This document shows positions 23,041 through 29,431 of a stretch of 42,893 nt of DNA, piece after piece; position 1 is the first letter of the stretch, and every line of letters starts with the position of its first letter. A program made the position numbers and the translations under genes. The DNA is from Phycisphaeraceae bacterium (GTDB lineage: Bacteria; Planctomycetota; Phycisphaerae; Phycisphaerales; Phycisphaeraceae): assembly GCA_028277745.1 (NCBI GenBank), contig JANQFR010000044.1, forward strand, positions 1-42,893, given 5' to 3'. The notes under the pieces were generated by a model, which ran no database searches, was not told the DNA's origin, and saw nothing but the letters and a program-made list of their open reading frames with translations.

Positions 23041-25785
23041 TCACAGCCCGACCGCCTCGGCGTCGCGGTCGGACAGGCAGCTGCCGTTGGCGCGCTGTTT
23101 GACCGTGCCGTCGCGTTTCCACGACCGCTCGCAGCGCGGCTCATCGCGCAGGTCGACCACCTCGAGGGCGTCACCGATAGCGAACCGGCTGATGCCGCAG
23201 AGGTCGGCGAGGTCGACCGGATCGAACCCGGCGGGCGCAGGACCCCGCAGGCCCAGGTCGAGTACGTTCTCGACCCCCTGCTCCTGGCGGAACACCTCGA
23301 CCGCCTTGAGGCAGGCGGCGCGCTGCTCGATCACGCCGGCCCAGCGTTCGTCGACGGGGGCGGGCTCGGGAGCGGGCAGGGTCTGCAGGTGCACGCAGGC
23401 GTCGTCGCCGTGGAGGGCGCGCCACGCCTCGTCGGCGGTGTGGGGCAGCACCGGGGCGAGCAGGCGGGCCAGCGCGTCGGCGACCCGGCGGATCGCGGTC
23501 TGCGTCCGCCGGCGGCGGGGGCTGTCGGGCTTGTCGCAGTACAGCCGGTCCTTCACCGCCGCGAGGTAGACCGCCGACATCGTCTCGTTGCAGAAGTTGA
23601 ACAGGGCCTCGTGCGCCCGGCGGAACGCGTAGCCCTCGTACGCCTCTGTCACGGCGGTCGTCAACGCGGCGAGCTCGCTCAACGCCCAGGCGTCGATCGA
23701 CGCCGCGTCGTCCCGGGTGAACGCGTGCGCATCCGTGGCCGGGTCGAAGTCGCCGAGGTTGCTTAGCAGGAAACGCAGCGTGTTGCGGACCTTGCGGTAC
23801 TCCTCGCCGGCGAGCTTGAAATAGCTTTCGTCGACCTTGATGTCGTTGTCGGTGTTGAGCGAGCTGACCCACCAGCGGCACACGTCGGCGCCGTACTGCT
23901 TGAGCAGGTCTTCCACGTCGAGGGTGTTGCCCAGCGACTTGCTCATCTTTTTGCCGTCTTTGTCGACCATGAAGCCGTGGGTAAGCACGGCCTTGAACGG
24001 CGAGGACCCGGTGACCGCCAGCGCGGGCAGCAGCGAGTGCTGAAACCAGCCGCGGTGCTGGTCGGAGCCTTCCAGGTACAACTCGGAGGGGAACGCGTCG
24101 CCCGGCTGCTTGGCCCGCCAGCCTTCGCGCAGCACGGCGTTCCACGACGAGCCCGACTCGAACCAGACGTCGAACGTGTCGGCCCCCTTGGTCAGCTGGG
24201 CCCCCAGGTCGGCGGGAGCATCCGGGTCGGCGGCCCGGTCGTAATGCTGCAGCAACTCGTCGGCCTCCATGAAGAACCAGGCGTCGCTGCCCTTCTCGGC
24301 AAAGACCCCGGCGACCGCGCGCACGCTGGCGGCGGTCAGCAGCGGGCGGCCGGCGTCGTCGAAGAACGCGGGGATCGGCAGGCCCCACGACCGCTGCCGG
24401 CTGACGCACCAGTCCGGCCGCGACTCGAGCATGCCCCGCATGCGGTTGCGGCCCCACTCGGGGAAGAACCGCACGTCCGACCGCGTTGCGTCGAGCGCGC
24501 GGTTGCGCAACGTCCGGCCGTCGATCGGCTTGTCCACCCCGACGAACCACTGCTCGGTCGCCCGGAAGATCACCGGCTTCTTGCCCCGCCAGTCGTGGGG
24601 GTAGCTGTGCGTGAACGTGTGGTCGTGGAACAGATGTCCGCTGCCGCGGAGGCGTTCGACGACCAGGCCGTTGCCTTTCCAGATGGATTGGCCGCGCAGC
24701 CAGTCGGGGGCGGTGTGATCGAACGTGCCGTCGGGGAGGACGGGGCAGTAGATGTCGAGTCCTTCGCGGAGGCCGGTCTGGTAGTCCTCGACGCCGTGGC
24801 CGGGCGCGGTGTGGACCAGGCCGGTGCCGTCTTCGAGGGTGACGTAGTCGGCGTGGACCACTTTGCTGACGCGGTCGACGAACGGGTGGCGGTACTCGAC
24901 GCCCAGCAGCTCGGCGCCCTTGAACACCTCCAGCGGCTCGGCCGCGTCGACGCCGCCCATCGCCAGCACCTTCGGCGCCAACTCGGTCGCGAGCACCACG
25001 GTCGTGTCGCCCGCCTTGTATCGGCCATACTCGTAACGCTCGTGCACCGCCACCGCGAGGTTGGCCGGCAGCGTCCACGGCGTGGTGGTCCAGATCATCA
25101 GCGCCCCGTCGCCGTCGACCCGGTCGAACTTCACGTAGACCGACGTGTCTTCCCGCTCGTCGTACTCCAGCTCCGCCTCCGCCAGCGCGGTCTGGTTGTC
25201 CACCGACCAGTGCACCGGCTTGAGGTCGCGGTAGACCAGCCCCTTCTCGACCATGCCCGCAAACACCTCGAGCACCCCCGCCTCGTATTGCGGCAGCATG
25301 GTGAGGTACGGGTCGTCGTAGTCCGCGAGCGTCAGCAGCCGCTGCATCTGCGCCTTCTGGGTCTTGACGAACTTCTCGGCGTAGCTCTTGCACTTGCGGC
25401 GGACCTGGATCGGCTCCATCGTGCGGGCCTTGTCGCCCAGTTCCTGCATGACCTTGTGCTCGATCGGCAGGCCGTGGCAGTCCCAGCCGGGCGTGAAGGG
25501 GCAGTCGAACCCCATCATCGTGCGGCTGCGCACGACCAGGTCCTTGAGCACCTTGTTGAGCAAGTGGCCGAGGTGGATGTCGCCGTTGGCGTAGGGCGGG
25601 CCGTCGTGGAACACGAACGCCGGCCCATCGCGCCGGGCCTCGCGCGTCCGCTCGTACAGCCCCGCCTTCGTCCAGCGCTTCAACGACGCCGGCTCGTTCT
25701 GCACGAGGTTGGCCTTCATCGGGAACGTGGTGCTCGGTAAGTTGAGCGTTTTCTTGTAATTAGGCTTCTCGGTCTGCTCGGTCAT
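23041..25785 (-). CDS. ileS: isoleucyl-tRNA synthetase
   Basis: A 914-residue class I synthetase charging tRNA-Ile. The HIGH motif is PPYANGDIHLGH (HLGH 71-74), and KMSKS is at 613-617 in DGKKMSKSLGN. The editing (CP1) domain contains WTTTPWTLPANLA and GTGLVHTAPGHGVEDYQ, which remove Val-tRNA. The anticodon-binding domain follows. The C-terminal zinc finger seen in E. coli IleRS (two CxxC pairs) is degenerate: only CERS and SCLSD remain, so two of the four cysteines are gone. The start codon is ATG 25785. The 5' leader holds a complete set of attenuation elements: an Ile-rich leader peptide, a terminator and an antiterminator (see separate entries), so expression is probably controlled by the supply of Ile-tRNA. 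Confidence 0.97.
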   Translation of the reverse strand: MTEQTEKPNYKKTLNLPSTTFPMKANLVQNEPASLKRWTKAGLYERTREARRDGPAFVFHDGPPYANGDIHLGHLLNKVLKDLVVRSRTMMGFDCPFTPGWDCHGLPIEHKVMQELGDKARTMEPIQVRRKCKSYAEKFVKTQKAQMQRLLTLADYDDPYLTMLPQYEAGVLEVFAGMVEKGLVYRDLKPVHWSVDNQTALAEAELEYDEREDTSVYVKFDRVDGDGALMIWTTTPWTLPANLAVAVHERYEYGRYKAGDTTVVLATELAPKVLAMGGVDAAEPLEVFKGAELLGVEYRHPFVDRVSKVVHADYVTLEDGTGLVHTAPGHGVEDYQTGLREGLDIYCPVLPDGTFDHTAPDWLRGQSIWKGNGLVVERLRGSGHLFHDHTFTHSYPHDWRGKKPVIFRATEQWFVGVDKPIDGRTLRNRALDATRSDVRFFPEWGRNRMRGMLESRPDWCVSRQRSWGLPIPAFFDDAGRPLLTAASVRAVAGVFAEKGSDAWFFMEADELLQHYDRAADPDAPADLGAQLTKGADTFDVWFESGSSWNAVLREGWRAKQPGDAFPSELYLEGSDQHRGWFQHSLLPALAVTGSSPFKAVLTHGFMVDKDGKKMSKSLGNTLDVEDLLKQYGADVCRWWVSSLNTDNDIKVDESYFKLAGEEYRKVRNTLRFLLSNLGDFDPATDAHAFTRDDAASIDAWALSELAALTTAVTEAYEGYAFRRAHEALFNFCNETMSAVYLAAVKDRLYCDKPDSPRRRRTQTAIRRVADALARLLAPVLPHTADEAWRALHGDDACVHLQTLPAPEPAPVDERWAGVIEQRAACLKAVEVFRQEQGVENVLDLGLRGPAPAGFDPVDLADLCGISRFAIGDALEVVDLRDEPRCERSWKRDGTVKQRANGSCLSDRDAEAVGL

Positions 25786-25814
25786 GGCGTGTCTCGGGGG
25801 ATGGGGCGGCCAAT

Positions 25815-25841
25815 AAAAAAACCCTGCCGGTCGGCAGGGTT
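25815..25841 (-). terminator. intrinsic terminator in the ileS leader (attenuator)
   Basis: Transcribed from the minus strand it reads AACCCTGCC, loop GACC, GGCAGGGTT, followed directly by T residues (seven in a row including two stem bases). The 9-bp stem is perfect. It lies 30 bp before the ileS start codon and points towards ileS, so it must be bypassed for ileS expression. Confidence 0.9.
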
Positions 25842-25877
25842 CGGATGGTTCGAGGTGAACGATCGCCTTCCCTACCG
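25832..25877 (-). promoter_or_regulatory. predicted antiterminator pairing in the ileS leader
   Basis: The segment CGGTAGGG (25870-25877), which contains the leader-peptide TAG stop, can pair with CCCTGCCG (25832-25839), the 5' arm of the terminator: 8 bp with one G-U. The two structures exclude each other. A further 8-bp pairing, CGATCGCC (25905-25912, across the first Ile codon) with GGCGATCG (25860-25867), is the candidate protector hairpin. Seen by eye; no folding energy was computed. Confidence 0.7.
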
Positions 25878-25928
25878 CGGTTGCGGAACGGTAATGATAA
25901 TCGCGGCGATCGGGCGAAGCGGGTTCAT
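25872..25928 (-). CDS. ileS leader peptide (18 aa, isoleucine-rich)
   Basis: A short ORF from ATG 25928 to TAG 25872, encoding MNPLRPIAAIIITVPQPR. Four of 18 codons are isoleucine (ATC, ATT, ATC, ATT), three of them consecutive. There is no Shine-Dalgarno; the ATG lies 8 nt downstream of the -10 box TATACT, so the transcript probably begins at or within about two nucleotides of the ATG (leaderless). A ribosome stalled on the Ile codons would leave the stop-codon segment free to form the antiterminator. A ribosome that reaches the stop would cover that segment and let the terminator form. The peptide itself probably has no other role. Too short for standard gene finders. Confidence 0.75.
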   Translation of the reverse strand: MNPLRPIAAIIITVPQPR

Positions 25929-25936
25929 AGGCAATC

Positions 25937-25964
25937 AGTATAAACCGTCGGCCGGTTCGAGCAA
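25937..25964 (-). promoter_or_regulatory. promoter of the ileS leader
   Basis: On the minus strand -35 TTGCTC (25959-25964), a 16-nt spacer and -10 TATACT (25937-25942, five of six consensus bases). The predicted start site coincides with the leader-peptide ATG at 25928. Confidence 0.7.
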
Positions 25965-25984
25965 GCGCTTGAGCGCTTGTTTCG

Positions 25985-26011
25985 TTTAGCGCCGGCCCGC
26001 AGGGCCGGGCT
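25985..26011. repeat. palindromic repeat TTTAGCGCCGGCCC-GCA-GGGCCGGGCT
   Basis: A copy of the 10314-10340 element, in inverted orientation, upstream of the ileS promoter and downstream of the HYExAFE gene. It could terminate transcription from hisS and HYExAFE before the ileS promoter. Confidence 0.8.
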
Positions 26012-26040
26012 GTCGCGCGATCAACACCGGCCGGCGTAAA

Positions 26041-26550
26041 CTACAGCAATGTCTGCAGCGGGCGCGACACCGTGTCGAACGCCCTGGCGGGCAGGCTGAC
26101 GGTGTCCCATTTCGCGCTGCGGTCGCGCATGTGCCGGACGTAGTCTTCCAGCCGGACGGTCAGCACGGCATACCACCGTTCGTTGTACGCAAACACCTCG
26201 TGGAACAGCGCGTCGGGCGGCTGGGCGTCGCACCAGAACAGGAACACGAACGCCGCGTCGAACCCATCGCCGAAGATGCCCGACCACTGCCGCAGGCACT
26301 TCACGTCGTCCCGCGTCACCCAGTTCTGAAACGCCCTGCCGGTCTTGCCCGAGTGCTTGCGGCCTTTGACGTCGACCAACAGGTTCGCCCCGGACTCGGA
26401 GTAGACGACGAAGTCGAAGCTTTTGAGGCCCGACGGCGCCGATCGGCCGTGCAGCGCGCGCTTCGCCTCGTCTACTGCAACGTAGGGGATGCCGTTGGCG
26501 CGCAGGTAATGCTCGAAAGCAACTTCGTAATGGAATCGCCGCTGAGCCAC
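26041..26550 (-). CDS. HYExAFE family protein
   Basis: A 169-residue protein with the family-naming motif near the N-terminus: RRFHYEVAFEHYLRANGIPY. A central SFDFVVYSESGANLLVDVKG then RKH looks like a PD-(D/E)xK-type nuclease core (D...DVKGRK), as in Holliday-junction resolvase-like folds; this is my reading, not an established function. The FNERWYAV-like C-terminal part (AYNERWYAVLTVRLEDYVRH) is also distinct. The family is, to my knowledge, typical of Planctomycetota. The start is set at GTG 26550; the longer open frame upstream overlaps hisS and is out of character. It lies 28 bp downstream of hisS, so the two are probably co-transcribed. Confidence 0.78.
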   Translation of the reverse strand: MAQRRFHYEVAFEHYLRANGIPYVAVDEAKRALHGRSAPSGLKSFDFVVYSESGANLLVDVKGRKHSGKTGRAFQNWVTRDDVKCLRQWSGIFGDGFDAAFVFLFWCDAQPPDALFHEVFAYNERWYAVLTVRLEDYVRHMRDRSAKWDTVSLPARAFDTVSRPLQTLL

Positions 26551-26578
26551 GCGCCCATCGTAGCGGAAACGGCGCGGA

Positions 26579-27877
26579 TCACCCGCGGATGCGCTCGGCC
26601 AGGTCGTCGAGATGCACCTGCTGCTGATCGCCGTTGTCCATGTCCTTGCAGTCGACAAGCATCTTGCCCATGACCCCGTCGCCGACGATGACGGCGTAGC
26701 GGGCCCGGCTGGCGGCGGCGTCTTTGAGGAGCCGGCCGACGTTGCGGGTGGACTTGTAAGAGAAGCGGGCGTGCAGGCCGGCCATGCGGAGGTGGGCGGC
26801 GATGCAGGGGACCTGCCCGGCGCCGGTCTCGCTGGCGGCGATGAGGTAGACGTCGGGCCGGGGCATGACGTCGTCGGGGATCAGGCCCTTGTCGTGCAGG
26901 ACGTTGGTGAGGACCACGTCGCCCATGCCGAAGCCGATCGCGGGGGTGGGCGGCCCACCGAAAAGCTCGATGAGGTTGTCGTAGCGCCCGCCCCCGGCCA
27001 GGGCGCGCTCGACGCCGGTGGCCTCGTGCAGCTCGAACACGGTCCCGGTGTAGTACGCCAGGCCGCGGACGATGCCCAGGTCGTACTCGCACCACTCGGC
27101 AATGCCGAACGCCTTGAGCTGCTCGTCGAGGGCCTCCAGGTCGGAGAGGTCGGCCGAGTCGCCCAGGGCCGATTTCATGGACTTGAGCCCGCCGCCGACC
27201 TGGTAGCGCATCCGGCAGGTCTGGTCGAAACGCTCGACCGCGTGCACGTCCAGCCCGAGCCGGGCCGCGCCCTGTTGAAACGCCTCGGCGTCGAGCTTGT
27301 CGCGGCGGTCCAGCAGCTCGAACGCGTCGGTCAGTTTCTCTTCGGGAACCCCCAGCCGGGTGAGGATGTGGCGGACCGTGTCGCGGTGGCTGATCTTCAC
27401 CCGCACGTGCTCGGGGCCCAGGCCCATCTCGCGGACCAGGTCGAGCGCGACGAGGATGCACTCGGCGTCGGCGGTGGGCGAATCCAGCCCGAGGATGTCG
27501 GCGTTCCATTGCAGGAACTCGCGCAGCCGGCCGCGCTGGGGCCGCTCGGCGCGGCAGAGGTTGGGCGTGCAGAACCACTTGATCGGCTTGGGCAGCGCGT
27601 TGGCCTTGTCGGCCACCATGCGCGCCAGCGTCGGGGTGAACTCGGGCCGGATCGCGAAGTCGGTCGACCCCTGGTCCCGACGGAAGCTGAACAGCTCGCT
27701 GACGATCCCCGGGCCGGACTTGACCTCGTAGAGCTCGAGCTTCTCGAAGATCGGGCCGTCCACCTGCTCGAAGCCGTGGCGGACCGAGACGCGTCGCCAC
27801 GCGTCGAGCAGGTGGTTCCGCCACGCCATCTGGGCGGGGTAAAAATCGCGCGTGCCTCGGGGAGCTTGAATCTTCAT
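26579..27877 (-). CDS. hisS: histidyl-tRNA synthetase
   Basis: A 432-residue class II synthetase charging tRNA-His. It starts with the conserved KIQAPRGTRDFYP. Class II motif 2 is in the IKWFCTPNLCRAERPQRGRL region. The histidine-specific motifs are RGLAYYTGTVFELHE and LAGGGRYDNLIELFGG, and motif 3 is PAIGFGMGDVV. The C-terminal anticodon-binding domain (DVYLIAASETGAGQVPCIAA, then LLKDAAASRARYAVIVGD) is present. The length is normal. The gene lies 54 bp downstream of a methyltransferase gene on the same strand, with a palindromic repeat in the gap, and upstream of the HYExAFE gene. Confidence 0.95.
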   Translation of the reverse strand: MKIQAPRGTRDFYPAQMAWRNHLLDAWRRVSVRHGFEQVDGPIFEKLELYEVKSGPGIVSELFSFRRDQGSTDFAIRPEFTPTLARMVADKANALPKPIKWFCTPNLCRAERPQRGRLREFLQWNADILGLDSPTADAECILVALDLVREMGLGPEHVRVKISHRDTVRHILTRLGVPEEKLTDAFELLDRRDKLDAEAFQQGAARLGLDVHAVERFDQTCRMRYQVGGGLKSMKSALGDSADLSDLEALDEQLKAFGIAEWCEYDLGIVRGLAYYTGTVFELHEATGVERALAGGGRYDNLIELFGGPPTPAIGFGMGDVVLTNVLHDKGLIPDDVMPRPDVYLIAASETGAGQVPCIAAHLRMAGLHARFSYKSTRNVGRLLKDAAASRARYAVIVGDGVMGKMLVDCKDMDNGDQQQVHLDDLAERIRG

Positions 27878-27900
27878 GATTTTCGTGGAGGTTGGGTTAT

Positions 27901-27926
27901 GGCCGCGGGCGTTGCCCGCGGCTTTA
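27901..27926. repeat. palindromic repeat CCGCGGGC-GTT-GCCCGCGGCTTTA
   Basis: An 8-bp perfect stem with the GCTTTA border, between the methyltransferase and hisS genes. The identical hairpin occurs at 42522-42545. Confidence 0.82.
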
Positions 27927-27931
27927 CAGCA

Positions 27932-28759
27932 CTATCCGTTTCGCTTCACCGCCGTCATGTAAGCGATCCAGGACGGGTCGCTCGCGGCGGACTTGCGCTT
28001 CTTCCATTTGCCGTCGCCCTCGCCGTCTTCGTCGACGCCTTCCCAGTAGACGTGGACCTCGGGGAACCCGGCCTCGAGCAGCAGCTCGCGCACCTCGGGG
28101 ATCGACCAGAACCGCCACTCGTATGTGAACGCCGGCTCGAGCGAACTGCCGTCTTTGAAACGGAAGTGGATGTGGAACGTGGCGTCGTGGGTGATCGGGT
28201 CGTACCGGGCCTGGTCCCAGACGTACTTGAAGGCCTTCTTGCCCTTGCCGTACTTGCGGATGTCTTCGTGGTTCTCTTCAAGGCACTCGGGCCCGCCCAT
28301 CATGTCGAGCACCATGACGCCCTCCTCGGCGAGGTTGCGGTAGGCGGTCTTGAAGTACTCCAGCAGCCCGGCGCGGGTCTTGAAAATCCAGAAGGAGAAG
28401 TTCTGCGCCGCCAGGATGTCGGCCTTGACCTGCCCGTTGCTGCGGACGTCCTCCTGCAACAACGTGACGCGCTGCTGGGCCTCTTCCTTCAGCTTCGACA
28501 GGTTATGCTCCCGCCCCCATGCCAGCGGCTCGGGGTCGAGGTCGACGCCGATCGCGATCCGGTCTTTCTTCTTCGCCCACAGGCAGCAGATCGCGAACGT
28601 GCCGCAGAAGTCTTCCCGCAGCACCCGCGGCTTGCGCTTGAACTCGGACTTGAACACCTTGTCGAAGAAATCGACTTCGTGCCCGGGGTCCTGAACGGAC
28701 TCCTGGTACAGCACGTACTTGTCGGCTTCCTGAGCCAGGGTTTTTTTGTTCTTGGACAT
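27932..28759 (-). CDS. class I SAM-dependent methyltransferase
   Basis: A 275-residue protein. Motif I is REDFCGTFAICCLWAKKK followed by the acidic strand end IAIGVDLDPEPLAWG, which binds the ribose of SAM. Further motifs are VTLLQEDVRS and GVMVLDMMGGPECLEE. The N-terminal DKYVLYQESVQDPGHEVDFF matches a conserved group of uncharacterised methyltransferases. The substrate is unknown. A TACACT box stands 7 nt before the ATG, consistent with a leaderless start. It is divergent from rsmD with a 63-bp gap that must contain both promoters, and lies upstream of hisS. Confidence 0.85.
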   Translation of the reverse strand: MSKNKKTLAQEADKYVLYQESVQDPGHEVDFFDKVFKSEFKRKPRVLREDFCGTFAICCLWAKKKDRIAIGVDLDPEPLAWGREHNLSKLKEEAQQRVTLLQEDVRSNGQVKADILAAQNFSFWIFKTRAGLLEYFKTAYRNLAEEGVMVLDMMGGPECLEENHEDIRKYGKGKKAFKYVWDQARYDPITHDATFHIHFRFKDGSSLEPAFTYEWRFWSIPEVRELLLEAGFPEVHVYWEGVDEDGEGDGKWKKRKSAASDPSWIAYMTAVKRNG

Positions 28760-28822
28760 GTGAGGAAGTGTAGCGAATTACGGCGCGGGAGCGATCGGCG
28801 GGATGGGCTTAAAATAAACCCC

Positions 28823-29431
28823 ATGCGGATCATCGCCGGCAAACACCGCGGCCGACGCCTGATCGGGCCGGCCGACGGCACGACCACCCGGCCGATCACC
28901 GATCGGGTGAAGGAGAACCTGTTCAACCGCCTGCACTCGCTGGGCGTGCTGGGCTACGGCCGGGTGCTGGACGTGTTCTGCGGCACGGGGTCGATGGGCC
29001 TGGAGGCCCTCTCCCGCGGGGCCGAGCACTGCACGTTCGTGGACCAGGACCGCCGCGTCATCGCCGGGCTGGAGCAGAACCTCGACGCCCTGCGGATCGG
29101 CCGCGAACGGGCGCGGATCGTCAAGGGCGCCGCCCTGCCGCCGATCTGGGCCGCCCCGCTGCCCGACGGCGCCATCACCCTAGCGCTGCTCGACCCGCCC
29201 TACGCGCTCGCCGCCGACCCCGCCCCCCTGGACCGACTGCTGGACGCGATCGGGCCCAAACTCGAGCCCGGCGGCGTCGCGGTCCTCCGCACCCCCGCCG
29301 ACGCCGACGCCCGCCCCGTCGCCGGCTACGACGGCCCCGCGTCGTTCACCTACGGCGGAATGACCCTGCATTTCTACCAACGCCCCCTGCCAGACGAGCC
29401 GGACGATCAGGACGGATCGCAGCCCGGATAA
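28823..29431 (+). CDS. rsmD: 16S rRNA (guanine966-N2)-methyltransferase
   Basis: A 202-residue protein whose N-terminus MRIIAGKHRGRRLIGPADGT then TTRPITDRVKENLFN is the signature of RsmD. SAM motif I is VLDVFCGTGSMGLEALSRGA; the catalytic NPPY-type motif is ALLDPPYAL. RsmD methylates G966 of 16S rRNA in the assembling 30S subunit. The ATG at 28823 is preceded by TAAAAT with a 7-nt gap and no Shine-Dalgarno, so it is probably leaderless. The much longer plus-strand open frame that ends here is a shadow of the opposite-strand genes. It converges with the ECF sigma fusion gene, with the stops adjacent (29431/29432). Confidence 0.94.
   Translation: MRIIAGKHRGRRLIGPADGTTTRPITDRVKENLFNRLHSLGVLGYGRVLDVFCGTGSMGLEALSRGAEHCTFVDQDRRVIAGLEQNLDALRIGRERARIVKGAALPPIWAAPLPDGAITLALLDPPYALAADPAPLDRLLDAIGPKLEPGGVAVLRTPADADARPVAGYDGPASFTYGGMTLHFYQRPLPDEPDDQDGSQPG

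Noticed and set aside
23977..25740. A 587-codon plus-strand open frame opposite ileS, and similar long antisense frames opposite trkA/trkH, ffh and valS
   Set aside because: They are complementary shadows of well-identified genes, with Arg/Gly/His-rich composition and no domains.
25786..26040. A T-box riboswitch in the ileS leader
   Set aside because: I could not find a convincing T-box consensus (TGGNACCGCG-like) or specifier hairpin; the Ile-rich ORF explains the terminator better.
26612..29431. A 939-codon plus-strand open frame
   Set aside because: Only its last 202 codons (rsmD) are a gene. The rest is the complement of hisS and the methyltransferase, a usual effect of high G+C third positions.
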